A DNA stretch of 64,000 bases from Desulfurococcaceae archaeon (GTDB lineage Archaea > Thermoproteota > Thermoprotei_A > Sulfolobales > Desulfurococcaceae), in assembly GCA_038845865.1 (NCBI GenBank), contig JAWBQJ010000002.1:186001-250000 (forward strand), given 5' to 3'. The notes under the pieces were generated by a model, which saw only the letters and a list, made by a program, of their open reading frames with translations, did no database searches and was not told where the DNA came from. Of the stretch, positions 36,124 through 45,708 are shown piece by piece; within the stretch, counting starts at the first letter, position 1; each line of letters opens with the position of its first letter. Made by a program: the position numbers and the translations under genes.

Positions 36124-37129
36124 CGATTTCACCCCGAGCCCATGAAGGCTTAATCGCGATTCTCCCGGAACCGGGCTTAACCGTTCCCAGAACGTGAGGT
36201 TCGAAGCCGTGGCCCTCGACGATGCCGGCAACTGTTTGTAGCGTGTGTGGTTTTGTAAACAGTACGAGACCTATACCCATGTTAAAAACCCTGTAGGCTT
36301 CACTTACGGGCACATCACCGCTCTCGATCAGGAGCTTGAATATAGAGGGGGGTTCAGGCGGTTCTAGTTCGAAGTCCAGCGTCTCACCCAGTACCCTTTT
36401 GAGCTTACTCCATCCCCCTCCTGTTATGTGTACGGCAGCCGTTATGAGGCCCTTCTCCCTGAGCTCGTGAACTAGGTTATAGTAGAGGGCAGTAGGCTTT
36501 GATAGCTCTTCTCCCAGGTTGATTCCGTTGACCACTGCGGTGTAGTCTCCACCCAGCCTCTCTTCAACTATTTTTCTAACCAGACTATATCCGTTTGCGT
36601 GCAAGCCACTACTGCTCACACCTAACGCTACGTCACCCGATTCTGCCCTGTTAGCGCGTTCTTTCTCCCTATAACTAAGCGTTATGCAGACAACGTCAAT
36701 GCCCTTAACTAGTCCCGGCATTATTGCCGTTTCGCCTGAAAGGAGCGGGGCTTTAATCTGTACGAGTGCTTCCTCAATACCCTTCATTACCTCTTCAAAT
36801 AGTGCCAGATTCGATGACTCCAGGGCTATGTAGTCTGATAACGCCAGTATTTTAAATCCATCGCAAGCAACGTCATTAGCGTTCATCGCAACGCAATCCC
36901 AGCCGGCTGTTCTCATCTTTCCGGTTTTCAATAATACCAGGGTTTTTGTACCCACCCCGTCAACGTGGATGTTTAGTTCCACGTTTCCAAAGTTTATTGA
37001 GGGAGCATATCCTTCCATGTTCTTGATGCGAATACCGGTTAACTCGGAGAGCCTCGTAGCGGTATCCCTAGCCACTCTGTGCATTAACCTGTGCACGTCG
37101 AGGTTAACGCCGGCGTCGGAGTACTTCAA
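36113..37129 (-). CDS. purM: AIR synthetase
   Basis: Closes the imidazole ring: FGAM + ATP to AIR. PurM signatures are YSDAGVNLD at the start, the Gly-rich [34 protein letters not shown], and the C-terminal [14 protein letters not shown] and [12 protein letters not shown]. 338 residues. TTG at 37129 is preferred because it overlaps the purF stop (TTGA) and has AGAGGTG six bases before it; GTG 37138 is an alternative. It keeps cluster order purL-purF-purM. Confidence 0.95.
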   Translation of the reverse strand: MKYSDAGVNLDVHRLMHRVARDTATRLSELTGIRIKNMEGYAPSINFGNVELNIHVDGVGTKTLVLLKTGKMRTAGWDCVAMNANDVACDGFKILALSDYIALESSNLALFEEVMKGIEEALVQIKAPLLSGETAIMPGLVKGIDVVCITLSYREKERANRAESGDVALGVSSSGLHANGYSLVRKIVEERLGGDYTAVVNGINLGEELSKPTALYYNLVHELREKGLITAAVHITGGGWSKLKRVLGETLDFELEPPEPPSIFKLLIESGDVPVSEAYRVFNMGIGLVLFTKPHTLQTVAGIVEGHGFEPHVLGTVKPGSGRIAIKPSWARGEIVEF

Positions 37130-38550
37130 ATACAACACCTCTGCTCGAAGACCTTGAACCAGTCTTGCTTGACTTGGAACGGATAGTTACATGAAAAACA
37201 CGCATGACAGACACTGGGTAACCCAACCGCTTTAACGACGTTGTCTAGCGTATTATACACAACGCTGTCGGCTCCCAGCTCCTTGGCCACCTCGCCACCA
37301 CTTGTATCATATATTAGTTCTCTGGTCGAGGCGACGTCTATGCCCATGAAACACGGGCACTTGAAAGGTGGAGATGCTATTCTCACATGAACTTCGCGTG
37401 CACCCCGCTCTTTCAGCCTCTTGATCAGGTGCTTCAATGTAGTTCCCCTCACAATGGAGTCATCTATCAAAACTACCCGTTTACCGTTCACTACGTCACC
37501 TACAATTCCGTATTTTAACGAAGTAACGGCTTCCCGGCGTGCAGGTGACACTATGAAGCCCCTCCCAAGGTACCTGTTTATGATCAAGCCCTCGTGCACT
37601 TCGATCCCGGTCTTCTTGCTGTAACCTAAGGCTATGATCCTACCACCCTCGGGTATGGGCACCACCACGTCGGCGTTTACGGGAGCTACTTCAGCAAGCA
37701 ACCTGCCCATCCTAAACCTCACCTCGTACACGCTTACATCGTTAAAAGTGGTGTCAGGCCTACTGAAGTATATGTATTCGAAGACGCAGGGAGTGGTTTC
37801 TACGGTTGCGTTCATGTAGTGCGCTTCGAGACCATGCCCATCATAAGATAGCACCTCACCGGGTTTAACCTCGAACCACTTGGTTAAGTCCATCACTTCT
37901 AGGCTGATATTTTCGGATGCGACATAGAGTTCACCATCCTTGTAGCTGTATACTAGTGGGTGGAATCCGCGGGGATCCTTGGCTACAACTAACCTTGGTT
38001 CATTCGTAAAAACGATAACGTTGTACGCTCCCGTTACGTGGAGCGGCAGATCCTTCATGGCCTCTACCACATCGTACTTATGCTCGGCCATCAACCTGCT
38101 CATGAGTAGTGACAACGCCACGGCATCATTCAACCCTCTATTCACCGGTGTGTATTCTACGCTTCTTCTTTCCTCCCTCACATTGTTCAGTATCTCGACG
38201 TAGTTTGTTATAGTCCCATTGAATACTAGCGAGAACTTCATTTTCGGGGCCTTAACGAGTACTGGTTGAACCGGGTAATCGTATACGCCGGTGGTGGAGT
38301 ACCTTGTATGCGCTACTCCACCAACAGCGTCCACGCCGCTAAGTGAATTTGTGAGCTTGAATTTATACCTGTCGAGGTACGGGGTGGGAGTCATAGTAGT
38401 TCTGATTACCCGGAAAGAGCCGTCTTTATGCAGTACACTAATACCGAAGCCTTCTTGACCTCTGTGTTGCAGATTTATCAGCATTTTTATAAGGGTGAAA
38501 AACGTGCCGACGTAATCTCTTGGACCATAAACGGCGACGATACCGCACAT
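37126..38550 (-). CDS. purF: Amidophosphoribosyltransferase (catalytic PurF)
   Basis: Commits PRPP and glutamine to purine synthesis. The Ntn-hydrolase start MCGIVAVYG provides the Cys nucleophile (after Met removal, without a propeptide). Glutaminase residues AHTRYSTTG, FNGTITNY and GLNDAVALSL follow, and the PRTase loop VLIDDSIVRGTT binds PRPP. Four Cys positions like the B. subtilis [4Fe-4S] sites are present (PCVFEYIYF, CPCFMGID and CHACFSC). 474 residues. A second, glutaminase-dead paralogue lies at 44422-45681. The purL stop is only 1 base away from this start. Confidence 0.96.
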   Translation of the reverse strand: MCGIVAVYGPRDYVGTFFTLIKMLINLQHRGQEGFGISVLHKDGSFRVIRTTMTPTPYLDRYKFKLTNSLSGVDAVGGVAHTRYSTTGVYDYPVQPVLVKAPKMKFSLVFNGTITNYVEILNNVREERRSVEYTPVNRGLNDAVALSLLMSRLMAEHKYDVVEAMKDLPLHVTGAYNVIVFTNEPRLVVAKDPRGFHPLVYSYKDGELYVASENISLEVMDLTKWFEVKPGEVLSYDGHGLEAHYMNATVETTPCVFEYIYFSRPDTTFNDVSVYEVRFRMGRLLAEVAPVNADVVVPIPEGGRIIALGYSKKTGIEVHEGLIINRYLGRGFIVSPARREAVTSLKYGIVGDVVNGKRVVLIDDSIVRGTTLKHLIKRLKERGAREVHVRIASPPFKCPCFMGIDVASTRELIYDTSGGEVAKELGADSVVYNTLDNVVKAVGLPSVCHACFSCNYPFQVKQDWFKVFEQRCCI

Positions 38551-38551
38551 C

Positions 38552-40768
38552 CTACAACTCCTCCATTTCTCTTACTAGCTTGTTGTAGTAAGTATCAACC
38601 AGGCCGCCAAGATCTAGGTTAGCTATCTCCTTTGACCTGTTCATCACTTTAACGCACGGGGTATCCAATGTCCTTCCAATTACACCTATTTCAACACCGT
38701 GCTTAGAGGCAATCCTCTTCACCTCGTCCAGTGCGCCTTGATCTATTTCTAGTATGTAGCGCGCTTGCGTCTCGGAAAATAATAGCTCTACGATGTCACA
38801 GCCATTGTGAGGAATAGCAGAGACCTCCACTATTCCTCCTATTTTCCCGGTAACATTCATTTCCAGCAATGCCGTTATGAGCCCGCCCACTCCCACGTCG
38901 TGTACCGAGATCACGAGGTCCTCTTCCACGAGTTCTCTTACAAGGTTAAATGCCCTTAGCTCGCTGAGGGGTCTAGGTCTAGGTATTTCTCCTTCCTCCA
39001 CGTTGAACAGCGATTTTAGGAATTCAGAGCCGCCGAGCTCCGGGTAGGTTGTCCCTGCAACGAGTATTAACGAATTGCTGGACTTAAAGTCGAATGTTTT
39101 TGCCCTAGACACGTCATCGATTCTGCCTACCCCTATAACAGTGAGCGTCGGCTTGACCTGCACACCACGCGCATCTTCATTGTAAAAACTTACCTTGCCA
39201 CCTACTACCGGCGTGTTTAACTCGCTGGTAATCCAGGAGAGGCCTTTAATCATCATTTCGAAGTACCAGAAGTGCCACGGTTTCTCCGGGTTACCAGCAT
39301 TAACCTCGTCTACGAATGCTAATGGGGTAGAGCCCACCGCTACCAGGTTCCTGAAGCACTCACACACGACATTGGCAGCGCCGTTGAAGGGATCTAAGCT
39401 CGTATATCTCGGGTTAGCATCACCTTTAACCGCTATGCCACGTAAGTCGTATTTGTCTTCTGGGTTTACCCTGAGCACCGCGGCATCGCCAAGACCCGGC
39501 TTTATAACCGTTCTAACGCCGACTTCGTGATCGTACTGCTCGTAGATCCATTTCCTAGACACGATGGCAAGGGAGGAGAACACCTTTAAAATCGCGTCTT
39601 CAAGGCTTACCCGCGGTAAATTGTAAACAGGCTTCAATCCTCTCAGTGCTTCAGGCGGGGGTTCCGATTCACGCCTTATACTGCGCGGCTTAGCCAGCTC
39701 TTTGACAGGTACATCTGCTACTAGTTTACCATTGTAGTAAGCCCTTAGCCTACCGGTCTTGTTAACTACACCTATTACTGAAAACCTTAACTCGTACTTT
39801 TCTAGGACTCGTTTTAGCTCATCTAGCTTGTCGGGAGACACGATAACGAGCATTCTCTCCTGGCTCTCGGACACTAGTATTTCGAGCGGCGTAAGGTTTG
39901 TTCTGAGGTGTAAGCGCGTGAGCTCTATTTCGGCTCCCCTATCAAACTCTGCTAGCGTCTCACTAAGCGCTGTCGTGAGTCCACCCCCACCGAGGTCTTT
40001 AACGAACTTAACTACGCTGTTTTTAATGAGCTCTAATGTGGCGTTAATTAGTAGCTTCTCGGTCAGCGGATCACCTATTTGGACCGCGCCTATTTCCTTG
40101 GAGACATCTTCGCTCAACGCCTTGGAAGCGAAGCTACTTCCCAGTAGGCCGTCCCTGCCCGTGGGATTGCCGTATACAACTACAAGGTCGCCGTCCTCGA
40201 TCGAGGTGTTTATGACAGCTATCAACACGTCTCTGCTTACTAAGCCTATGCAACCAACGTTTACGAGTGGTTGCTTATTGAATGCATCGTCAAACCACGT
40301 ATCGCCGGCAAGCGTTGGTATCCCTATTCTATTACCATAGTCACTTATGCCTTTCACTATGCCTTTTATTAACCAGTTAGCATGGGGGTCTTTGGGGTTA
40401 CCCATGTACAGTAGGTCGAGCAACGCTATGGGCTTGGCGCCTAGTGTTAGGACATCCCTCACTACGCCTCCAATACCCGTTGCCGCGCCGCTATAGGGTT
40501 CGACAGCTGAGGGGTGGTTATGGCTTTCTATTTTTAAGATCACCACCGTATCCGGGTATACTTCCACAGCCGCCGCATCTCTACCCGGGCCCACGAGCAC
40601 GTGATCTCCTCTAGTGTGTAGTAATTTCAGCAATGGTCTGCTACTTTTGTAGGAGCAGTGTTCGCTCCACTGCGCTTCGAACATTGCTAGCTCTTCTATC
40701 GTGGGTTCTCTCGAGAGAATGTTCTTAATCTCCTCTACTTCCTTCTCGTTCAGTGGCGTATTTACCAC
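38552..40768 (-). CDS. purL: FGAM synthetase subunit PurL
   Basis: Large ATP-binding subunit of the three-part (PurL-PurQ-PurS) FGAM synthetase; it uses ammonia supplied by PurQ. The 738-residue small-type PurL has the diagnostic AQWSEHCSYKSSR near residue 33, KIESHNHPSAVEPYSGAATG, LDLLYMGNP and GDTWFDDAF, and the second half has FVDEVNAGNPEKPW and ISVHDVGVGG. The N-terminal start overlaps purQ by 7 bases. Confidence 0.97.
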   Translation of the reverse strand: MVNTPLNEKEVEEIKNILSREPTIEELAMFEAQWSEHCSYKSSRPLLKLLHTRGDHVLVGPGRDAAAVEVYPDTVVILKIESHNHPSAVEPYSGAATGIGGVVRDVLTLGAKPIALLDLLYMGNPKDPHANWLIKGIVKGISDYGNRIGIPTLAGDTWFDDAFNKQPLVNVGCIGLVSRDVLIAVINTSIEDGDLVVVYGNPTGRDGLLGSSFASKALSEDVSKEIGAVQIGDPLTEKLLINATLELIKNSVVKFVKDLGGGGLTTALSETLAEFDRGAEIELTRLHLRTNLTPLEILVSESQERMLVIVSPDKLDELKRVLEKYELRFSVIGVVNKTGRLRAYYNGKLVADVPVKELAKPRSIRRESEPPPEALRGLKPVYNLPRVSLEDAILKVFSSLAIVSRKWIYEQYDHEVGVRTVIKPGLGDAAVLRVNPEDKYDLRGIAVKGDANPRYTSLDPFNGAANVVCECFRNLVAVGSTPLAFVDEVNAGNPEKPWHFWYFEMMIKGLSWITSELNTPVVGGKVSFYNEDARGVQVKPTLTVIGVGRIDDVSRAKTFDFKSSNSLILVAGTTYPELGGSEFLKSLFNVEEGEIPRPRPLSELRAFNLVRELVEEDLVISVHDVGVGGLITALLEMNVTGKIGGIVEVSAIPHNGCDIVELLFSETQARYILEIDQGALDEVKRIASKHGVEIGVIGRTLDTPCVKVMNRSKEIANLDLGGLVDTYYNKLVREMEEL

Positions 40769-41454
40769 CCCTCTTTGAGGCTTTTCTCTAAGCTTTTGAA
40801 GAGAAGGTGCCCGTTGGCGGTGAATCCGCGTGGTGCCAGGCTCCTATTACTAGCCCTTTCGGGGTGGGGCATGAGCCCTAGAACCTGCCCGTTGGCGCTT
40901 CCTACACCAGCTATGTCGTGTACGCTTCCGTTAGGGTTATTGCCTTCCAGGTAATATATTACCGGGCTTGCACTGGCTATTATTTTAGCGTATTCTTCTT
41001 CGTGTATGTAGTACCTTCCCTCACCGTGCGCAACTGGCATGTGTATTTCCTGGTTGTCTTTCACGAGCCTTAGCCACGGCCCTTTGGGATTTTTAACCCT
41101 TGTCTTAATCCATCTACATATGAACCTACCGCTTTCATTAGCTAGTAGCGCGCCGGGTAAGAGCTCCGCTTCTACGAGTATTTGGAAGCCATTACAAATA
41201 CCGAGAACGGGAGTTCCGTTCTCCACGTCCTTTCTCAGCTCGTCTATCGTCTTTGTTCTAGCTGCAACTGCTCCGGCGCGTAACCAGTCTCCATAGCTAA
41301 ACCCCCCGGGAAGGATCGTGGCGTCGTAGATTCCAGCCTTATACTCCGTGTACCACACCACTTCTGCGTGAAGGCCGGTCGTTTCGTGTACGGCGACAAC
41401 AACATCTTCGTCGCAGTTTGTTCCAGGAAAACTAACTACTGCTACTCTCGCCAC
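40762..41454 (-). CDS. purQ: FGAM synthetase glutaminase subunit PurQ
   Basis: Class I glutamine amidotransferase that supplies ammonia to PurL. The 230-residue protein starts VAVVSFPGTNCDED; the nucleophile Cys is in VLGICNGFQIL, and the His-Glu pair in LMPHPERASN. Gly-rich ILPGGFSYGDWLRAGAVAA is typical. It overlaps purS and purL, in the order purS-purQ-purL. Confidence 0.97.
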   Translation of the reverse strand: MARVAVVSFPGTNCDEDVVVAVHETTGLHAEVVWYTEYKAGIYDATILPGGFSYGDWLRAGAVAARTKTIDELRKDVENGTPVLGICNGFQILVEAELLPGALLANESGRFICRWIKTRVKNPKGPWLRLVKDNQEIHMPVAHGEGRYYIHEEEYAKIIASASPVIYYLEGNNPNGSVHDIAGVGSANGQVLGLMPHPERASNRSLAPRGFTANGHLLFKSLEKSLKEGW

Positions 41455-41716
41455 GAAGCATCACCTCGATTTCCTGCACGACGGGATTGTATAGTCTGAG
41501 TTCCTTACACATGTGCTTAACGGTGTTGATCGCCTCTTCGGGTGAACCGGCTTCAATCCACATATTGAAGAACTTGCCCACTTCGAGCTTCTTCACTGAT
41601 TTGTATCCTTTCCTTAGGATGAGGTCCTTGTATATTACCTCGCTCTCCGGATCTCTTAACTCCCTCTTGTAGCGCACTACTACCCCGACATTATATAATA
41701 CCAAGGCCTTCACCAT
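41432..41716 (-). CDS. purS: FGAM synthetase subunit PurS
   Basis: Small subunit that joins PurQ to PurL and helps ammonia transfer. About 94 residues, with KALVLYNVGVVVRYKRELRDPESEVI and GKFFNMWIE in parts matching the family's ferredoxin-like fold. The ATG at 41716 overlaps the purT stop; a GTG at 41713 (GTGA overlap) and an upstream GTG at 41722 are alternatives. Its 3' end overlaps purQ by 23 bases. Confidence 0.95.
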   Translation of the reverse strand: MVKALVLYNVGVVVRYKRELRDPESEVIYKDLILRKGYKSVKKLEVGKFFNMWIEAGSPEEAINTVKHMCKELRLYNPVVQEIEVMLRGESSSS

Positions 41717-42936
41717 GTGCACTTTGGTTGCAGTAATTTCTTTGCACTCCTAGCCTTATTCAATGCATCTTCCACCGTAGTACCTCTAGCCAGTATTACT
41801 GCCATCCTTCTCCCTCTGTACGTTTGAGGCTTACCGAAGATTCTGATATCAACACCGGGTGTTTCAAGGGCCTTGTATACCCCCTCGAGAACGCAATTCC
41901 ACTTAGAGTCCTCGTCTACGTAGAGAGCTATGCTGGCTCCAGGCGTTAGTATCCGCGGCTTAGGCACGGGTAGTCCGAGTAATGCTCTAACGTGTATTGC
42001 AAACTCGCTCAGTTCCTGGGTAGCCATGGTCACCATCCCGGTATCGTGAGGCCTCGGGGCCACCTCGCTGAACAATACCCTTCCCTCTTTTGTCAGGAAG
42101 ATCTCCACGCCGAAAATGCCAAGACCCCCAAGCGCGTTGACTATCTTCGAGGCAATGCTTCTTGCCACCTCTAGCACTTCCTTAGGCCTCGGAGACGGCT
42201 GCCATGACTCTATGTAGTGGTATTCCCCGTACCTCCAATGTTCTACCGGATCGCAGGCATCTGTTACCACGTTCCCGCCTGTACCCAGGTACCTGTAGGT
42301 TAGTACAGTGAATTCTGTTTCGAGATTAACGTACTCTTCAATTACCACCTTCCTGCCCTTACCTCTGGCATGGGCGATCGCGTATTCGTACGCCTTTACA
42401 ACACCCTCTTTACTGGGTTCGGTTATCTTTACGTGCCCGTGACCACTACTACTCATTTCGGGTTTGATGATGCATGGATAGCCCACCTTCTCACAACCGT
42501 TTACCGCTTCTTCAGGCGATTCCGCGAAGGCGTACCTCGTGGTAGGCAACCCGACCACCTCGTGCGCGAATTTCCTCAGTTCAACTCTATTCATTGCTAT
42601 TTTCACCGCGTTCGCGTTCGGCGCAACGAAGTAGCCTTCTTCTTCGAGGTCTACGAGGGCGTCCGCGTTTATCGCCTCGATTTCAGGTACTATTACGTCC
42701 GGGTTTTCACGGTACACTATAGACTTCAGCGCATTGTAGTTCAGCATGTCTATTACATACTTCCTCTGCGCGACGAGCATTGCCGGCGCGTTATCATACC
42801 TATCTACGACAACAACCTCTACTCCGAGCCGGGCTGCCTCTATCGCGACTTCTTTTCCAAGCTCCCCTCCACCTAGTAGTAAAAACTTTACTGGTTTGTA
42901 TATGGAGGTTAGAGGTAAACTAGTTCTAGGGTTCAT
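41710..42936 (-). CDS. purT: Formate-dependent GAR transformylase PurT
   Basis: ATP-grasp enzyme that makes formyl-GAR from GAR, formate and ATP. It takes the place of the folate-dependent PurN. Signatures: LLLGGGELGKEVAIEA, PEIEAINADALVDLEEEG, KPEMSSSGHGHVKI and the C-terminal FSEVAPRPHDTGMVTM. About 408 residues. The ATG at 42936 (MNPRTSLPL) has a GGTGGG site; GTG 42945 is possible. It overlaps purD by about 11 bases. Confidence 0.96.
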   Translation of the reverse strand: MNPRTSLPLTSIYKPVKFLLLGGGELGKEVAIEAARLGVEVVVVDRYDNAPAMLVAQRKYVIDMLNYNALKSIVYRENPDVIVPEIEAINADALVDLEEEGYFVAPNANAVKIAMNRVELRKFAHEVVGLPTTRYAFAESPEEAVNGCEKVGYPCIIKPEMSSSGHGHVKITEPSKEGVVKAYEYAIAHARGKGRKVVIEEYVNLETEFTVLTYRYLGTGGNVVTDACDPVEHWRYGEYHYIESWQPSPRPKEVLEVARSIASKIVNALGGLGIFGVEIFLTKEGRVLFSEVAPRPHDTGMVTMATQELSEFAIHVRALLGLPVPKPRILTPGASIALYVDEDSKWNCVLEGVYKALETPGVDIRIFGKPQTYRGRRMAVILARGTTVEDALNKARSAKKLLQPKCTW

Positions 42937-44422
42937 GGTACCCACCCATAAGCATGATCAGCGGGTTCGAGACTAGCCCCTTCGACGGTAACCACACGTA
43001 CAGCTTTCCGAGAAGGCCTCGTTCCTCCCTGTACTTGTATACTCTTCTCGTTCTCTCGGCCACCTGCATTCTCCTCTGAACTAGTTCGGGGGAGCCGATA
43101 TCGCTTCTATGGAAAAGTGGCCAGCCGTCTAGCGTGTTCACGAACTGCATCGAGTTTTCGGACTTGATATACGCCTTCTCGTAGGACTCATCACCGCAAA
43201 TCACTTCAACGATCCTGGAACCCATCGTTATCAGCTTGCCGTTCTCCAAGCTTACACTACCGTACACTACGTCACACCCCTGCTCGGCAATGCCTGCCTC
43301 GTTTACTGTTACCGGGTGTCCTTGAGCGCTATGCCTGTCAACTGGATAACCCACGGGGGCGATCGCTTTCACTACGGCTACTCTGCTTTCATCTATTTCC
43401 AGCTTTACACTACTCAGCTTCCTCGATGCAGCTTTTTCAAGTACTTCCAAAAAGTCTGATTTTAGTATGGGAAGGAGGGCGGAGATTTCGGGATCTCCAA
43501 ACCTACTGTAGAATTCTATGATCGTGGGGCCCCACACCCAGGTCAGCATCATCTGCCCGGCCAAGACGCCAGTGTATGCCTCGCTCACTTCCTCTGCAAG
43601 CTTCCCGAGAACCTCGCCTACTATTGAGACGCTTCTCTTGAATTCCTCCATGGTCAGGAAGGGGGGCACCCAGCCCGGCCCGGCTATGCACCCCATTCCA
43701 CCCGTCTCGGGGCCTATATCGTGGTCGTAAGCGTGAGGGTGATCTTGTATAGCGGGTAATGCGACGTAGGCCGTTCCGTCCGTGATCAGGTGGACTGTGT
43801 ATTCGACGCCTTCAACTCTCTGCTCAACGAGGATTTTGTACTCAATGTCCTCGTACCTTTCTATTTCGCGCATTATGCTACCAGTAGCGCTCAGCTTCAC
43901 CTCGCTCTTGTTTAAATACGCCTTAGTGTCTTTCAGCACCCTAACGCCCTTACCCCCAACCTGTCTTGCTGGCTTCACCACAACGTCACCGGAAAACTTC
44001 ATGAATTCCTCCGCTTCTTCGAGGCTCTTAAATGCCTGGAAGAAGAGCCTGCCGGGGATGTTGTGTTTCCACATGAAGCTCCTCGCATAGACCTTATTCT
44101 GCTCTATCCTGGCTAGGTTTTTCGTTGCCCCGAACACCGCGAACCCCCTATCCTTCAGCGCGTCGACCACCCCGCTGAACTGCGGCTCTTCGGGGCCCAC
44201 GACTATCAAGTCCGGCGAAGACTCCTCTGCCGCCTTAAGGGCGGCGTAAGGGCTGGTGGTTTTCCCCAGGAAGACCACACCTCCAGTTATCTCGCACGCT
44301 CTCTTCAAACCTGGATTTGCGTAGTCCGAGAGCGAGTATATTCTCACTGGATGGGTACTCTTAAGCACGAGTTTCGCAATAGCGTGTTCACGTGCACCTG
44401 AACCTATTATCAAAACCCTCAC
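42926..44422 (-). CDS. purD: Phosphoribosylamine-glycine ligase
   Basis: Joins glycine to phosphoribosylamine. 498 residues; PurD signatures are VLIIGSGAREHAI at the start, VVGPEEPQFSGVVDALKDRG, VVKPARQVGGKGVRV and the metal-site region TGGMGCIAGPGW. It is longer than the usual roughly 430 residues, with an extended C-terminal part (after about residue 350). The GTG at 44422 is chosen because it overlaps the upstream stop (TAGTG); an in-frame codon at 44455 would lie inside the neighbouring purF paralogue. Confidence 0.94.
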   Translation of the reverse strand: MRVLIIGSGAREHAIAKLVLKSTHPVRIYSLSDYANPGLKRACEITGGVVFLGKTTSPYAALKAAEESSPDLIVVGPEEPQFSGVVDALKDRGFAVFGATKNLARIEQNKVYARSFMWKHNIPGRLFFQAFKSLEEAEEFMKFSGDVVVKPARQVGGKGVRVLKDTKAYLNKSEVKLSATGSIMREIERYEDIEYKILVEQRVEGVEYTVHLITDGTAYVALPAIQDHPHAYDHDIGPETGGMGCIAGPGWVPPFLTMEEFKRSVSIVGEVLGKLAEEVSEAYTGVLAGQMMLTWVWGPTIIEFYSRFGDPEISALLPILKSDFLEVLEKAASRKLSSVKLEIDESRVAVVKAIAPVGYPVDRHSAQGHPVTVNEAGIAEQGCDVVYGSVSLENGKLITMGSRIVEVICGDESYEKAYIKSENSMQFVNTLDGWPLFHRSDIGSPELVQRRMQVAERTRRVYKYREERGLLGKLYVWLPSKGLVSNPLIMLMGGYHEP

Positions 44423-45681
44423 TAACGGACACCCAGTACAGGCTTTCCCAAGCAATACCCGCAGAGCTTTAAGTTACAGCGCCGTGACACAGCTTCAAGT
44501 ACGTCTAGGTCTAGCCAGGTCACGCTGTCCACTTCCAGGTACTCTACGACCTCGCTATCCTTTAAGTTAAGGGATATGAGTAAACGTTCATTTATTGGCA
44601 TGTAGTTGAAGGGGCAGTTCTTCAGGAGCTTAGAGCTCGCTATCATTAAGTGTATCTCCTTTACGCCGACCTTGTTTCTCAAGAGCTGAGATACGACCTT
44701 TATGGTTGTACCTGTCACCATGCTGTCGTCTATTAGGGCTATGCGCTTACCCTCAAGCAGGTTCTTTACCGGGTTCATCTTCAAGTGTATAGCGATAACC
44801 CTATCAAGGCCGCTTTTCCGAAGCATCGACCTTGCTCTTCCAGGTGTCGGTATGAAGCCCATCTCCATTGGCTTGCCTAGTACTTGGGAAACTCCTAAGG
44901 CGTAGACGTAAGACGTCTCGGGGACGCCCACTACGAAGTCTACATCGTGTTTAAGCATTTTGCCGAGCTCGTATCCAAGTAGTTTCCTAAACTCGTATAC
45001 CGATACGTTACCGATCGCCGAGTCAGGCCTCATTAAGTACAAGGGCTCGAAAATGCACATGGAGCCTTGTAGCTTAGTTTCAGGAGCATAGACCTTTGTC
45101 AGCTTCTCGGACGCGTAGAGTAGTTCCCCCGGGTTGAGTAGTGCTTGTGGTTCGCCATCCAATATCTCGATCGCCGAGCTCTCGGATGCCGCTATTAACA
45201 GGTCAAACCCGTAACCACCTACATATACGGGGCTCACCCCGCTCGGGGACCTTAGAACCAGAATTTCCCCTCTACCGGTTAACGCCATGAGTGATGGTAA
45301 GTCCTCGTTGCTATATTCATTGACGAGTTTACTCAGGTGTCTTGGATGCCCATCCAGGTAACTTACCAGTTTTGAAGCGAACTCCTCAACGGTGTTCGAT
45401 TCTCTATCGTATACCAGTGCGATTTTAAGACCCTTTGCGCAAGTCTCGTAGTAGTAATTTAACGGACTCTCCGGGGTTTTCACCGCTATTCCGGGTCCAT
45501 GTATTTTATCGTTCTCTTCGGGCTCGCCTTCGGAACACGCTATTTCGTCCCCATTTTTATAGCAATACAGTATTTTACTATCTCCTCGGTGCTGAAGCGC
45601 CAAGTTACCGTACTTTATAAACGGTGCAATATTCCAAGAGTGGTAATCGAAGGGAAGTATGGAAAGAAGCCCAGCGACCAT
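44422..45681 (-). CDS. PurF paralogue with lost glutaminase active site
   Basis: A 419-residue amidophosphoribosyltransferase-like protein. The start MVAGLLSIL aligns with MCGIVAVYG of the active PurF but lacks the nucleophilic Cys, and the RYSTTG, NGT and NDA motifs of the glutaminase site are absent; only the LQHRG landmark remains. The PRTase domain is kept: LKMNPVKNLLEGKRIALIDDSMVTGTT, quoted in parts, retains the PRPP loop with Thr replacing one Arg. Cys positions for a [4Fe-4S] cluster look conserved (MCIFEPLYL, KNCPFNY, LCGYC). It lies between purC and purD and is translationally coupled to purD, so it should be expressed with the pathway. It may use free ammonia or partner the active PurF. 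Confidence 0.9.
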   Translation of the reverse strand: MVAGLLSILPFDYHSWNIAPFIKYGNLALQHRGDSKILYCYKNGDEIACSEGEPEENDKIHGPGIAVKTPESPLNYYYETCAKGLKIALVYDRESNTVEEFASKLVSYLDGHPRHLSKLVNEYSNEDLPSLMALTGRGEILVLRSPSGVSPVYVGGYGFDLLIAASESSAIEILDGEPQALLNPGELLYASEKLTKVYAPETKLQGSMCIFEPLYLMRPDSAIGNVSVYEFRKLLGYELGKMLKHDVDFVVGVPETSYVYALGVSQVLGKPMEMGFIPTPGRARSMLRKSGLDRVIAIHLKMNPVKNLLEGKRIALIDDSMVTGTTIKVVSQLLRNKVGVKEIHLMIASSKLLKNCPFNYMPINERLLISLNLKDSEVVEYLEVDSVTWLDLDVLEAVSRRCNLKLCGYCLGKPVLGVR

Positions 45682-45708
45682 ACGAGTGCAACCTGGTAGC
45701 GTACATGG

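Noticed and set aside
44422-45681. PurF paralogue taken for a pseudogene
   Set aside because: The frame is intact, PRTase motifs and Fe-S Cys remain, and it is tightly coupled to purD, so selective loss of only the glutaminase site is more likely.
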